The notes under the pieces were generated by a model. It had not been told where the DNA came from. It searched no databases and worked only from the letters and a program-made list of their open reading frames with translations. From NCBI RefSeq assembly GCF_900113435.1, contig NZ_FOPG01000001.1, forward strand, positions 1,521,240 through 1,585,239: DNA of 64,000 nt, written 5' to 3'. Position 1 is the stretch's first letter; each line of letters starts with the position of its first letter. The DNA is from Sulfitobacter dubius. Its GTDB lineage: Bacteria; Pseudomonadota; Alphaproteobacteria; Rhodobacterales; Rhodobacteraceae. Of this stretch, positions 18,683 through 28,661 are shown piece by piece. The position numbers and the translations under genes were made by a program.

Positions 18683-19960
18683 ATGTCCGATTTCTTCACC
18701 AAATCTCTTGCTGATTCCGACCCGGCCCTCGCCGCTGCGATTGACGCCGAACTGGGCCGCCAGCGCGACGAGATCGAGTTGATCGCCAGCGAGAACATCG
18801 TCTCGGCTGCGGTGCTTGAGGCGCAGGGCAGCATCATGACCAACAAATACGCCGAAGGCTATCCGGGCCGTCGCTACTATGGCGGGTGCGAGCATGTCGA
18901 CGTAGCCGAGAACCTTGCCATCGAACGCGCCTGCGCGCTGTTCGACTGCCAGTTCGCCAATGTGCAGCCGAACTCCGGCAGCCAAGCGAACCAAGGTGTC
19001 TTTACCGCGCTGCTGCAACCCGGCGACACCATTCTGGGGATGAGCCTTGATGCCGGGGGCCACCTGACCCACGGGGCCAAGCCGAACCAGTCGGGCAAAT
19101 GGTTCAACGCCGTGCAATACGGTGTGCGCAAGCAGGACAACCTGCTGGATTACGATCAAGTTGCCGAGCTGGCGGCTGAGCATAAGCCCAAGATGATCAT
19201 TGCCGGTGGCTCCGCCATTCCGCGACAGATCGACTTTGCCAAAATGCGCGAGATTGCCGACAGCGTGGGCGCCTATCTGCTGGTCGACATGGCGCATTTC
19301 GCGGGCCTCGTGGCGGCGGGTGAGCATCCCTCCCCCTTCCCCCATGCGCATGTGGCCACCACCACGACACACAAGACCCTGCGCGGCCCGCGCGGCGGCA
19401 TGATCCTGACCAATGACGAGGCGATCTCGAAAAAGATCAACTCCGCCATCTTCCCCGGCATTCAGGGCGGCCCCTTGATGCATGTGATCGCGGCCAAGGC
19501 CGTGGCCTTTGGCGAAGCGCAGCAGCCCGAGTTCAAAGCCTATGCCAAACAGGTCATCGCCAATGCGCAGGCCCTGTCGGATCAGTTGATCAAAGGTGGC
19601 CTCGACACCGTGACACACGGCACCGACACCCATGTTGTCTTGGTCGATTTGCGCCCCAAAGGCGTGAAGGGCAACGACACCGAGAAAGCTCTGGGCCGGG
19701 CGCATATCACCTGCAACAAGAACGGCGTGCCGTTTGATCCCGAAAAGCCGATGGTAACCTCAGGCATTCGTCTCGGCTCCCCTGCCGGCACGACGCGCGG
19801 CTTTGGTGAGGCCGAGTTCCGCCAGATCGCCGATTGGATTATCGAAGTGGTCGACGGGCTGGCGGCCAATGGTGCGGATGGCAATGCCGAGGTCGAGGCC
19901 AAGGTGAAAGCCGAGGTCGAAGCGCTGTGCCAGCGTTTCCCAATGTATCCGAACCTGTAA
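18683..19960 (+). CDS. glyA: Serine hydroxymethyltransferase
   Basis: GlyA interconverts serine and glycine with transfer of a one-carbon unit to tetrahydrofolate. The 425-residue PLP enzyme has the lysine motif [13 protein letters not shown] (about residues 225-237) and family motifs IASENIVS and [13 protein letters not shown] near the N-terminus. A GAGGATC sequence precedes the ATG. I see no glycine riboswitch in the 180 bp between nadK and glyA. A TTGACG at about 18573 could be a -35 element, but no good -10 follows. Confidence 0.98.
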   Translation: MSDFFTKSLADSDPALAAAIDAELGRQRDEIELIASENIVSAAVLEAQGSIMTNKYAEGYPGRRYYGGCEHVDVAENLAIERACALFDCQFANVQPNSGSQANQGVFTALLQPGDTILGMSLDAGGHLTHGAKPNQSGKWFNAVQYGVRKQDNLLDYDQVAELAAEHKPKMIIAGGSAIPRQIDFAKMREIADSVGAYLLVDMAHFAGLVAAGEHPSPFPHAHVATTTTHKTLRGPRGGMILTNDEAISKKINSAIFPGIQGGPLMHVIAAKAVAFGEAQQPEFKAYAKQVIANAQALSDQLIKGGLDTVTHGTDTHVVLVDLRPKGVKGNDTEKALGRAHITCNKNGVPFDPEKPMVTSGIRLGSPAGTTRGFGEAEFRQIADWIIEVVDGLAANGADGNAEVEAKVKAEVEALCQRFPMYPNL

Positions 19961-19967
19961 GCGATTT

Positions 19968-19996
19968 GGCCCTCGCAGCGATGCGGGGGCCTTTTT
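19968..19996 (+). terminator. Terminator after glyA
   Basis: A stem GGCCCTCGCA / TGCGGGGGCC with a short loop is followed by TTTTTC. It starts 8 bp after the glyA stop. Confidence 0.9.
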
Positions 19997-20205
19997 CGCC
20001 CTCCTGCCGGGCGGCGCCCGACCGCGGGTGGGCAACGCAACCTGCGTTCCTACCCCTTTATTTCTCAACCATGATGTGCGGCCAAGATGATGTGCCCGGC
20101 AGCAAAAGCGCCCGCCCATGGGGCGGTCGGGCGATCATCGCAAGACAGCTCCCCCCTTGCCGATCCCCCCTCCCCGCGCCACATTCTTCTGCAAAGGAGA
20201 ACCGC

Positions 20206-20604
20206 ATGATCATTCACCCCAAGGGCAGCCGCCCTTCTGAACCCGGCCCCGAAGATTATTTCACCGGAGAGGCCGAGATGACCCCGCTGATCTCGGCACC
20301 GGCGCCTGCCCGCCTGCGCGGCGTGACGGTGACCTTTCAGCCCGGCGCGCGCACGGCGTGGCATGTCCACCCTCTGGGCCAGACCCTGATCGTCACCGAA
20401 GGCACAGGCCGCGCCCAGACCGAAGGCAGCCCGGTGCAGACGCTGAACAAAGGCGATGTCGTCTGGTTCGGCCCCGGAGAGAAACACTGGCACGGCGCCG
20501 CGCCCGACAGCGCGATGACCCATATCGCCCTGCAAGAGGCGCAGGTCGGCGAGGCTGTCGAATGGATGGAAAAGGTGACGGACGCGGATTACGACCCGGC
20601 CTGA
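20206..20604 (+). CDS. Cupin-domain protein
   Basis: This 132-residue single-domain cupin has the first cupin motif as TAWHVHPLGQTLIVTEGTGR (about residues 50-69) and the second as GDVVWFGPGEKHWHG (about 84-98), supplying His/Glu-type metal ligands. Such proteins resemble the cupin partners of carboxymuconolactone decarboxylases and manganese hydroxynitrile-lyase-like enzymes; the substrate is not deducible. The ATG at 20206 follows AAGGAGA. The longer frame upstream runs through the glyA terminator region and is not coding. Confidence 0.9.
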   Translation: MIIHPKGSRPSEPGPEDYFTGEAEMTPLISAPAPARLRGVTVTFQPGARTAWHVHPLGQTLIVTEGTGRAQTEGSPVQTLNKGDVVWFGPGEKHWHGAAPDSAMTHIALQEAQVGEAVEWMEKVTDADYDPA

Positions 20605-20623
20605 ACCCCATCGGCGCGGCGGC

Positions 20624-20998
20624 TTAAACGTAGCCGCGCCACCAAAGCCAGATCACAAAGCCCACAATGACCACGAGAATGTTGAAGGCAATCCCGGCCA
20701 AGCGATCCAAGATAATCCCACGCCGCCGGGCTTTAGGATCGATCTTTTTCAAATGGACCGTAACCCGATTGAATGCCGCCCAAACAGGGGCATCCTCCAA
20801 TTGACGGGCGATATGGGGATTGGCGACCAGATGTTCGGTCTTGCCCAACAGCACGCCATCGCCACGAATGCCGCGCGGCAGTTCCGGCCCGGCACGGTGA
20901 AAAGCCTCACGCAGATCGCGGGCTTTGATGCGCAAGCGGTCCTCGAACAGGGGGCGTAGCGCCTCGGCGCGGGTGTTGAAATCTTGCCGGTCAATCAT
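20624..20998 (-). CDS. Small protein with a C-terminal membrane anchor
   Basis: This 124-residue protein of unknown function has a charged, probably helical N-terminal part (MIDRQDFNTRAEALRPLFED...) and one hydrophobic segment at the very end (AFNILVVIVGFVIWLWW, about residues 104-120). It is therefore likely tail-anchored with the bulk in the cytoplasm. It lies convergent to the cupin gene and divergent from the hydrolase gene, with no co-transcribed neighbour. I see no conserved motif that names a family. Confidence 0.75.
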   Translation of the reverse strand: MIDRQDFNTRAEALRPLFEDRLRIKARDLREAFHRAGPELPRGIRGDGVLLGKTEHLVANPHIARQLEDAPVWAAFNRVTVHLKKIDPKARRRGIILDRLAGIAFNILVVIVGFVIWLWWRGYV

Positions 20999-21051
20999 GG
21001 GCGCATCTAATCGCTCTGGTCCCCGGCCTGCAATGCCCGTAATTTGACCGC

Positions 21052-21837
21052 ATGTTGAATTACACCGAATATGGCGAAGCCGCCGCCGACCGCCCGACTC
21101 TGCTGATCGTCCATGGCCTCTATGGCTCTGGCCGCAACTGGGGCGTGATCGCCAAACGCCTGTCAGACGAGCGTCATGTTGTCACCGTCGACATGCGCAA
21201 CCACGGCAGCAGCCCGCATCACGACACCCACAGCTACCCCGAAATGGCGCAAGATCTGGCCGAAGTGATCACCCATCTTGGCGGCCCGGTGGACATTTGC
21301 GGTCACTCCATGGGCGGCAAGGCGGTGATGATGCTGGCGCTGACCCGGCCTGAGTTGCTGCGCCGCGTGATCGTCGCCGACATCGCGCCCGTCGCTTACG
21401 GCCACACCCAACAGATGTTCATCGACGCCATGCGCGGCGTGGACCTCAGCCGTGTCGAGCGCCGCTCGGACGCCGAGGCGCAATTGGCCGAGGCGGGGGT
21501 GGAGCGGGCGTTGCAGAGCTTCTTTACCCAATCGCTCGACCTGCCCGGCAAGCGCTGGCGGCTGAACCTCGACGCGCTTGAGGCGGAGATGCCAAAGATC
21601 GTCGGCTGGCCCGAGGATGTGAGCGGGCAGTTCGAGGGGCCGACCCTGTTCCTTTCGGGGGGTGCCTCGGACTATGTTCAGCCCGATCACCGCGAGGCGA
21701 TCAAGGCGCTTTTTCCGCAAGCGCGCTTTGCCAAAATTCCCGGCGCGGGGCATTGGCTCCACGCTGAAAAACCCCGCGAGTTCGAGGCGACACTGCGCAT
21801 TTTCCTTAATACCGAACGTTCCGCCCTGCCAAGCTGA
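21052..21837 (+). CDS. Alpha/beta hydrolase (YbfF-like esterase)
   Basis: The 261-residue protein has a complete alpha/beta hydrolase frame: oxyanion region VHGLYGSGRNWG, nucleophile elbow GHSMGGK (Ser about residue 87), and the catalytic His in GAGHWLHAEKP near the C-terminus. The overall pattern matches the YbfF group of small acyl-ester or thioesterases. It is monocistronic, 54 bp from the divergent small membrane protein gene. Natural substrate is unknown. Confidence 0.9.
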   Translation: MLNYTEYGEAAADRPTLLIVHGLYGSGRNWGVIAKRLSDERHVVTVDMRNHGSSPHHDTHSYPEMAQDLAEVITHLGGPVDICGHSMGGKAVMMLALTRPELLRRVIVADIAPVAYGHTQQMFIDAMRGVDLSRVERRSDAEAQLAEAGVERALQSFFTQSLDLPGKRWRLNLDALEAEMPKIVGWPEDVSGQFEGPTLFLSGGASDYVQPDHREAIKALFPQARFAKIPGAGHWLHAEKPREFEATLRIFLNTERSALPS

Positions 21838-21991
21838 TCCAATCAGTCCCCTAGAAGCACTAAAACGCTACCCTTAGCGGTTGAAGCCACAGCGCGACCC
21901 TTATTTCTCGGGTCTTCAGGGCCATTCCCCCCTTGCAGCCAGAGCCGCCTTGCCTATAAGGCAGGACAATTTGCAAATTTAGGGGGCCGCC

Positions 21992-24900
21992 ATGCCGAAA
22001 CGTACCGACATCCAGTCGATCATGATCATTGGTGCGGGGCCGATTGTCATCGGACAAGCCTGCGAGTTCGACTACTCCGGCGCACAAGCCTGTAAAGCGC
22101 TGAAAGAGGAAGGCTATCGCGTCATCCTCGTCAACTCCAACCCGGCCACGATCATGACCGATCCCGGGCTCGCCGATGCCACCTATATCGAGCCCATCAC
22201 ACCCGAGATCGTCGCCAAAATCATCGAAAAAGAACGCCCTGATGCGCTGCTGCCCACCATGGGCGGCCAGACGGGCCTTAACACCTCGCTCGCGCTCGAA
22301 GAGATGGGCGTGCTTGAGAAATTCGGCGTCGAGATGATCGGGGCCAAGCGCGAAGCCATCGAGATGGCCGAAGATCGCAAGCTCTTCCGCGAGGCGATGG
22401 ACCGTCTGGGCATCGAAAACCCCAAGGCCACCATCGTCACCGCCCCCAAACGCGAAGACGGTAAGAAAGACCTCGCCGCGGGCGTGAACCTCGCCATTGA
22501 GGCGCTGGAATACGTCGGTCTGCCCGCCATCATCCGCCCCGCCTTCACCATGGGCGGCACCGGCGGCGGCGTGGCCTACAACCGCGAGGATTACGAATTC
22601 TACTGCCGCTCGGGCATGGACGCCTCGCCGATGGGGCAAATCCTCGTCGATGAGTCGCTGCTCGGCTGGAAGGAATACGAGATGGAGGTGGTGCGCGACA
22701 CTGCCGACAATGCGATCATCGTCTGCTCGATCGAAAACATCGACCCGATGGGCGTGCACACCGGCGACAGCATCACCGTGGCCCCGGCCCTGACGCTCAC
22801 CGACAAAGAATACCAGATCATGCGCAACCACTCGATCGCCGTGCTGCGCGAGATTGGGGTGGAGACCGGCGGCTCCAACGTGCAATGGGCCGTGAACCCC
22901 GCCGATGGCCGCATGGTCGTGATCGAGATGAACCCGCGCGTGTCGCGCTCCTCGGCACTGGCATCCAAGGCGACCGGCTTCCCCATCGCCAAGATCGCGG
23001 CGAAGCTCGCCGTGGGCTTCACGCTGGACGAGCTCGACAACGACATCACCGGCGTCACGCCCGCCTCTTTCGAGCCGTCGATCGACTATGTCGTCACCAA
23101 GATCCCCAAATTCGCCTTCGAGAAATTCCCCGGAGCCGAGCCTTACCTGACCACCGCGATGAAATCGGTTGGCGAGACCATGGCCATCGGCCGCACCATC
23201 CACGAAAGCCTGCAAAAGGCGCTGGCGTCGATGGAATCGGGCCTCACCGGCTTTGACGAGGTGGCCATCAGCGGTCTCAACAGCGACCTGCCCGGCGACG
23301 CGCCAGAGAATATGGCGGCGCTTATCAAAGCCGTGTCGGCCCCCACGCCCGACCGGATGCGCACCATTGCCCAAGCGATGCGTCACGGCATGTCCGACGA
23401 CGATCTGCACGCGCATACCATGTTCGACCCGTGGTTCCTTGCCCGGATCCGCGAGATCATCGAAGCCGAAGAAGGCATCCGCGCCAGCGGCCTGCCCGAC
23501 GATGCCAATACCTTCCGCGAGTTGAAGATGATGGGCTTCACCGATGCCCGGCTCGCCATGCTGACCGACAGCCGCGAGGCGCAGGTTCGCGACGCGCGAC
23601 TGGCTCTCGGCGTCAAAGCCGTCTTCAAACGCATCGACACCTGCGCCGCCGAGTTTGAGGCGCAGACGCCTTACATGTACTCCACCTATGAGACCCCGCT
23701 CATGGGCGAAGCCGAATGCGAAGCGCGCCCGTCGGACCGCAAAAAGGTCGTCATCCTCGGCGGTGGCCCGAACCGCATCGGTCAAGGCATCGAGTTCGAC
23801 TATTGCTGCTGTCACGCCTGCTATGCACTGACCGACGCGGGCTATGAGACCATCATGGTCAACTGCAACCCCGAGACGGTCTCGACCGACTATGATACGA
23901 GCGATAGGCTGTATTTCGAGCCGCTGACCTTTGAGCACGTCATGGAAATCCTGCGCGTCGAGCAGGAGAATGGCACACTGCACGGCGTTATCGTCCAGTT
24001 CGGCGGCCAGACCCCCTTGAAGCTTGCCAATGGCCTGCAAGAGGCGGGCATCCCGATCCTCGGCACCACGCCCGACATGATTGATCTGGCCGAAGACCGC
24101 GAGCGTTTCCAGCAGCTTGTGCTGAACCTCGGCCTCAAGCAGCCGCACAACGGCATCGCCCATTCCGACGCCGAAGCCATGGAGATCGCCAAGGAGATCG
24201 GCTTCCCGCTGGTGATCCGCCCCTCCTATGTTCTGGGTGGCCGCGCGATGGAGATTGTGCGCGACCAAGCCAGCCTTGAACGTTACATCACCAACGCTGT
24301 GGTCGTCTCGGGCGACAGCCCCGTCCTGCTCGACAGCTATCTGTCGGGCGCGGTCGAACTGGATGTCGACGCGCTCTGCGACGGCAAAAACGTCCATGTC
24401 GCGGGCATCATGCAGCACATCGAAGAGGCGGGCGTGCACTCCGGTGACAGCGCCTGTTCCCTGCCGCCCTACTCCCTGCCCCGCGAAATCATCGCCGAAG
24501 TCGAAGAGCAGACCCGCGCACTGGCGCTGGCGCTCAATGTCGTGGGCCTGATGAACATCCAGTTCGCGGTCAAGGACGGCGAGATCTACCTCATCGAAGT
24601 GAACCCCCGCGCCTCGCGCACGGTGCCCTTCGTGGCCAAGGCGACCGATTCTGCCATTGCCTCCATCGCCGCACGGATCATGGCCGGGGAGCCGCTCAGC
24701 AACTTCCCCCTGCGCGCCCCCTATGACGCCTCTGCCGCTTACGAAGACACCCTGCCCTTGGGCGACCCGATGACGCTGGCCGATCCCAACATGCCGTGGT
24801 TCTCAGTCAAAGAGGCCGTGCTGCCCTTCGCCCGCTTCCCCGGTGTCGACACGCTGCTGGGGCCGGAAATGCGCTCTACGGGTGAGGTCATGGGCTGGGA

Positions 24901-25351
24901 CCGCGACTTCCCCCGCGCCTTCCTCAAGGCGCAGATGGGCGCAGGCAACCCGCTGCCGCGTAAGGGCTGCGCATTCCTTTCAGTCAAAGATGCGGACAAG
25001 GGCCAAGGCATGCTGGATGCGGCAGAAATCTTGCTTGCCCAAGGCTTTACCCTAATCGGCACCCGCGGCACTGCGGAATGGCTTACCGAGAACGGTCACG
25101 CCTGCGATGTGGTGAACAAGGTCTATGAGGGCCGCCCGGACATCACCGATCTGATGAAAGACGGCGATGTGCATCTGGTGATGAACACCACCGAAGGTGC
25201 ACAGGCCGTCGAAGACAGCAAGTCCATCCGCTCCATCGCGCTTTATGACAAGATCCCATATTTCACCACCGCCGCTGGCGCCCATGCCGCCGCTCTGGCG
25301 ATCAAAGCACAGGCTGAGGATGCGATTGGTGTGAAAGCGCTTCAGGGCTAA
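21992..25351 (+). CDS. carB: Carbamoyl-phosphate synthase large subunit
   Basis: CarB makes carbamoyl phosphate from bicarbonate, ammonia (delivered by CarA) and two ATP, for arginine and pyrimidine synthesis. The 1119-residue protein has the two homologous ATP-grasp halves: the first starts [17 protein letters not shown], the second at about residue 585 with [19 protein letters not shown]-terminal MGS-like allosteric domain follows (from about residue 985, with [12 protein letters not shown]). It is slightly longer than the E. coli enzyme (1073). carA is not in the window, so the subunits are unlinked here. Confidence 0.99.
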   Translation: MPKRTDIQSIMIIGAGPIVIGQACEFDYSGAQACKALKEEGYRVILVNSNPATIMTDPGLADATYIEPITPEIVAKIIEKERPDALLPTMGGQTGLNTSLALEEMGVLEKFGVEMIGAKREAIEMAEDRKLFREAMDRLGIENPKATIVTAPKREDGKKDLAAGVNLAIEALEYVGLPAIIRPAFTMGGTGGGVAYNREDYEFYCRSGMDASPMGQILVDESLLGWKEYEMEVVRDTADNAIIVCSIENIDPMGVHTGDSITVAPALTLTDKEYQIMRNHSIAVLREIGVETGGSNVQWAVNPADGRMVVIEMNPRVSRSSALASKATGFPIAKIAAKLAVGFTLDELDNDITGVTPASFEPSIDYVVTKIPKFAFEKFPGAEPYLTTAMKSVGETMAIGRTIHESLQKALASMESGLTGFDEVAISGLNSDLPGDAPENMAALIKAVSAPTPDRMRTIAQAMRHGMSDDDLHAHTMFDPWFLARIREIIEAEEGIRASGLPDDANTFRELKMMGFTDARLAMLTDSREAQVRDARLALGVKAVFKRIDTCAAEFEAQTPYMYSTYETPLMGEAECEARPSDRKKVVILGGGPNRIGQGIEFDYCCCHACYALTDAGYETIMVNCNPETVSTDYDTSDRLYFEPLTFEHVMEILRVEQENGTLHGVIVQFGGQTPLKLANGLQEAGIPILGTTPDMIDLAEDRERFQQLVLNLGLKQPHNGIAHSDAEAMEIAKEIGFPLVIRPSYVLGGRAMEIVRDQASLERYITNAVVVSGDSPVLLDSYLSGAVELDVDALCDGKNVHVAGIMQHIEEAGVHSGDSACSLPPYSLPREIIAEVEEQTRALALALNVVGLMNIQFAVKDGEIYLIEVNPRASRTVPFVAKATDSAIASIAARIMAGEPLSNFPLRAPYDASAAYEDTLPLGDPMTLADPNMPWFSVKEAVLPFARFPGVDTLLGPEMRSTGEVMGWDRDFPRAFLKAQMGAGNPLPRKGCAFLSVKDADKGQGMLDAAEILLAQGFTLIGTRGTAEWLTENGHACDVVNKVYEGRPDITDLMKDGDVHLVMNTTEGAQAVEDSKSIRSIALYDKIPYFTTAAGAHAAALAIKAQAEDAIGVKALQG

Positions 25352-25357
25352 GAGAGC

Positions 25358-25379
25358 GGGGCCGTCCGGCGGGCGGCCC
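25358..25379. terminator. Possible terminator between carB and the Tad locus
   Basis: A GC-rich hairpin (GGGCCG with CGGCCC) lies just after the carB stop but has no T run on either strand. It may still act in the space between convergent transcripts. Confidence 0.35.
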
Positions 25380-25459
25380 TGATACGAAAGGCGCAGAACC
25401 AGCGACATAGATCGGCAGGTTCCGCGCATCGCAGTTTTGCTAATTCTGCTCGGGCGGTA

Positions 25460-26026
25460 TCAGCTAACTGTACATTGTTCCCAACAAAGCTGCGGCGAAA
25501 ATCGCATGCGGGTGGCGTGAGATACACTGACCTCCCTGCCCTCAAGCCCGATTTGCGCGATAGGTTCGTGGATGAATGATGTCTCAACCAACACCAAACG
25601 GTCACCTTCAGCCATAAGCGGCACACGCTGACGGGATTCACCGGCGGTGAAATCCTGATTGCCGAGGCTATCCAGATCTATCCCGCGGGAGAAATCAACC
25701 CGTAGGGTCCGGCCGTTGAGATCAGCACAGTCCCGAACACAGCGCACTTGGGTCACACGCAACGCAACCTGATAGCCTGTCAAACGTTCGCCGACGGCCT
25801 GAAATCCACGTAGATCATCCATGTCAATCGGGGTGGTTTGACGCGAGAGGCTATCCGCGATGACGGCAGTGGCATCCGTCGCCATGCCCCGCACGCGAAA
25901 GGCGTCTGTAAAGGTCAGCATCGCCATGATCGACCAGACCAAAAGCGGCAACAACACAAGGAAGGCAATCGTCTGACTGCCCTCTTCGTCTTGGTAAAAG
26001 CACTGTAGTTTGCCCAAAAGCTTCAT
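25460..26026 (-). CDS. TadE-like minor pilin
   Basis: This 188-residue protein has a short charged N-terminus with Glu (YQDEEGSQTIAFLVLLPLLV) followed by one hydrophobic helix (about residues 18-42), as in TadE/TadF pseudopilins processed by the prepilin peptidase TadV/CpaA. The rest is a periplasmic beta-rich domain with Cys pairs (VRCVRDC; LCWEQC at the end). Its ATG overlaps the stop of the preceding gene (ATGA at 26026), so the three minor-pilin genes form one operon. It is the third gene. Confidence 0.85.
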   Translation of the reverse strand: MKLLGKLQCFYQDEEGSQTIAFLVLLPLLVWSIMAMLTFTDAFRVRGMATDATAVIADSLSRQTTPIDMDDLRGFQAVGERLTGYQVALRVTQVRCVRDCADLNGRTLRVDFSRGIDLDSLGNQDFTAGESRQRVPLMAEGDRLVLVETSFIHEPIAQIGLEGREVSVSHATRMRFSPQLCWEQCTVS

Positions 26027-26556
26027 CCGCGCGGCTCCGTCACGAAGGCGGTGGTGATCCGCACACCATATTCCCCATCAGATCCTTCGGGCAATTGACG
26101 CCCCAACCCCGTTCCCGGCAAAAGCGGATCAAATAACCGGCAGACCCGCATCATCATCAGGTTGTTCTGCTGGCCGGGTTTGTAATCGTTTGCGGCGTCA
26201 TAATCTTCAGTCCGATCTACGCAGGGGGCAGGCCCCGTCAGATCGGCCCAATCGGCAACGGGCATAGCTTCCATCTGGATGCGGATGCCCTCAAGACAGC
26301 CAGCTTGGAAAACAGACCGCTCGCAAATCAGCGTTTTCATGGCCTCATAATTCGGCGTATTTCCCGTGGACAAACGCACGTCCCTCACCGCCAGATTGGT
26401 CGCCCGGCGCAGCATGATCTCACGCGCGCTCCACAGGCCAGTCTCAAGTGCAAGAAAGAAGAAGTAGAGCGCAAGGGGAAACAGAATGACGAACTCAATC
26501 GTCACGCCCCCGTCCTCTGATTTGCGAAAGCGGTTTTTAAGGAATGCCGGGATCAT
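26023..26556 (-). CDS. TadE family protein
   Basis: This 177-residue TadE-domain protein opens with a charged stretch and GGVTIEFVILFPLALYFFFL, where the Glu fits position 5 of the prepilin-like TadE motif. The C-terminal domain has several Cys (LICERS, GCLEG, PCVDR, RVCRL) suggesting disulfides in the periplasm. I take the ATG at 26556, which overlaps the stop of the upstream VWA gene (ATGA); the longer frame upstream lies inside that gene. It is the second gene of the operon. Confidence 0.88.
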   Translation of the reverse strand: MIPAFLKNRFRKSEDGGVTIEFVILFPLALYFFFLALETGLWSAREIMLRRATNLAVRDVRLSTGNTPNYEAMKTLICERSVFQAGCLEGIRIQMEAMPVADWADLTGPAPCVDRTEDYDAANDYKPGQQNNLMMMRVCRLFDPLLPGTGLGRQLPEGSDGEYGVRITTAFVTEPRG

Positions 26557-28244
26557 TTCGTCAACCGCAACATAGAAATAGACGCGGCGATCATGTCGAA
26601 TGCAGTCTGAATTTCCAGCCCCTCGACGTTGAAATAATGGGTCTCTGAAGAGGCGCAATCTTTCAAAAGGTTGAGCGAGTTTGTGCTGTCGACATCCATG
26701 CCGATGGAATAAATTACGATCCCAGCATCATTGGCCGCACCACAGATTTGACGCAGCCGACGGTCTTTTTCTCCCGCGCTGATCGTATCATGCATGTTAC
26801 CCCAGAATTGCTGCATGTAGTAATTCCAGTAGTTGCTATAGTTCGAGCGTTTCCCATAGAGATTATAGCCGTAGTAGTAGGGCGACATCTCTGCCCAAAC
26901 CTCTGGCCAGTCCAAATACTCTTCCTCTAGGTAGTTTCTATAGGACCGAAGGTCTGGATGATCGCGCATTGTATTGTCGTCCCACATCCGACTCGAACTG
27001 AAGGGGTGAACGGCATAAAAATAGCGCTCCGAATTCGGGCTTCGGCCATCGTTCGCATTGCTCCCCTCTGGGGCATCGACAGCATAGAACCGGCTTGAAT
27101 TATTGTACGTGGTGCGGATGACATCCGACTGACCAGAGGCATACTCGGGCTCAAGACGATACTCTGGAAAGTTCTCGCCGTCGGTCATCAACACCAAGAC
27201 TTTCATACTGTTCTCGGCACCGTGCGGATGCGGACGTCCCTGAAACTCTGCCCCCACCACGCCGGAGGCAATCAAGCCCGAAACCGGAGCTTGAGCAGAT
27301 GGGTCAAGTAATGCCAGCCCCCATTTTGCGCCCACATCAATTGACGTTGACCCTTCGGCGGTCAACGCAGAAATCTGCGCCTTCAGTGCGGCGACCGAAT
27401 TGGACAATGGCGTGATCGCAAAGCCCGCATCATAGCGACAAACCCACTGCCCCCTGCTTTGATCCGAGGTCGACATGCTCTGAAATTGAAAATGCCCGGT
27501 GCGCTGCAACTGGCGCGTGGGATCAAGCGAGATCAGACTGTAATCATTCGCTTCAAAATCCACACAGTGCGAGTAGTTGTGCTCGCTGGTGGTGGTATAT
27601 TGTCCTAGTAAATTCGCCCCTGCGTTCACTTTGGTCGAATAAGGGATGATCGAGATTGAGACGCGCCCTTCTTCGGAATCGCTCAGAATGGTCTCAACAA
27701 AATCGCTGGCTGCGTTCTTGAGAAGGTCCAGTTTGATCCCGCTCCGGTCGCTGGTCCGTTCCCCCATTGAGCCAGAAACGTCCAGCACGAGAGAAATTTC
27801 AATATCTTCTACCCGCTCTGTCGCTTCGGAGCTGATCGTCATGCCAAGCGTTTCGATGTCGAAGAAACGAAAGAAATAGGTATTCAGCCCCGCAGGCAAA
27901 GAGGCTTCGACCGTCCGCCCCACCAGAATGCCGCCAATTTTCTCTTCACTTGTATCGATTTCGACTTCACTTGGGTCCAACCCCGCCGACAAAAGATAGC
28001 TGCGCACCACCTCTTCAGCGTCAAGCTCTTGCGACAGGCTCGCCGCGGCCAGAACCGCATTGTCGAGATGGGTTTGAAAGGTGGTCCGCGTCCGCTCGTG
28101 GTTCGCCAGATCAACCGCGAGCCCGCCAAAGATCGTTATGCCGAAAAAAATCGCAAGCATAAGGATCAGCATGCCGCCGCTCTCATCCTTGCGAAAATGC
28201 TTCATCCGCCCGATAAACATAGTTGTTTTAGCGCTGCGCCTCAT
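26553..28244 (-). CDS. TadG-like pilus protein with von Willebrand A domain
   Basis: This 563-residue protein is TadG-related. It has the N-terminal Tad segment (ESGGMLILMLAIFFGITIFG, transmembrane at about residues 22-45) and a von Willebrand factor A domain beginning at about residue 150 with an intact MIDAS motif (LVLDVSGSMGE). The rest of the fold includes VLVLMTDGENF and a C-terminal IVIYSIGMDVDS. Between them is an insertion of roughly 150 residues rich in Tyr, Asn and Ser (for example MSPYYYGYNLYGKRSNY). TadG proteins sit at the envelope or pilus tip and help adhesion. It is the first gene of the operon with two TadE-like genes. The core tad/cpa genes are not here. Confidence 0.9.
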   Translation of the reverse strand: MRRSAKTTMFIGRMKHFRKDESGGMLILMLAIFFGITIFGGLAVDLANHERTRTTFQTHLDNAVLAAASLSQELDAEEVVRSYLLSAGLDPSEVEIDTSEEKIGGILVGRTVEASLPAGLNTYFFRFFDIETLGMTISSEATERVEDIEISLVLDVSGSMGERTSDRSGIKLDLLKNAASDFVETILSDSEEGRVSISIIPYSTKVNAGANLLGQYTTTSEHNYSHCVDFEANDYSLISLDPTRQLQRTGHFQFQSMSTSDQSRGQWVCRYDAGFAITPLSNSVAALKAQISALTAEGSTSIDVGAKWGLALLDPSAQAPVSGLIASGVVGAEFQGRPHPHGAENSMKVLVLMTDGENFPEYRLEPEYASGQSDVIRTTYNNSSRFYAVDAPEGSNANDGRSPNSERYFYAVHPFSSSRMWDDNTMRDHPDLRSYRNYLEEEYLDWPEVWAEMSPYYYGYNLYGKRSNYSNYWNYYMQQFWGNMHDTISAGEKDRRLRQICGAANDAGIVIYSIGMDVDSTNSLNLLKDCASSETHYFNVEGLEIQTAFDMIAASISMLRLTK

Positions 28245-28661
28245 GCCATCCCTCGTCTACGGAGGTTAAGATCGTAGAGTTCTTTTGCTCTATGCGTTAC
28301 GAAATCCGGGGCAACAAGGCCCGCATTATCGTCGCCGAATTCTTCGGCTCTAGGGCATAACTCGTAATATCATCGAATAATTAATGATCGTTAATGTCCG
28401 ATGACTGCGCCCTATCGTTTGCATAGTCAAGATGGCGCGACCGCGACGGCGCGATCAAAGTCGTGACTGTAGCGGCATTCCCACGCCGGGTCTGTCAAAG
28501 CCGTGGCAAGTCTGATGTAGTTTCGCTAAAATGGGCACTTACCCCAGTTCAGACCGCCTATACCTTGGCGTGACGACCATGCAGATGCCCCTTGCAAAAC
28601 TTTCGGGGCTGCTCAGCTTTAGTAGACCAGCCATGCCGTTGGTGAGAAAGGGACAACAGCG
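28245..28661. other. Intergenic region between Tad locus and fabH-like gene
   Basis: These 417 bp hold no supported gene and are divergent upstream space for both sides. The AT-rich stretch 28381-28394 (TTAATGATCGTTAA) is a near-palindrome with two TTAA half sites 6 bp apart. It resembles a CtrA-type site (TTAA-N7-TTAA) but with the spacing one base short, and CtrA control of tad genes would make sense. I see no convincing sigma-70 boxes. Confidence 0.35.

Noticed and set aside
21860..24439. 859-codon open frame opposite carB
   Set aside because: It is a shadow frame produced by the high third-position GC of carB. The composition (His, Arg, Gly, Asp-rich without domains) is not protein-like, and carB itself is certain.
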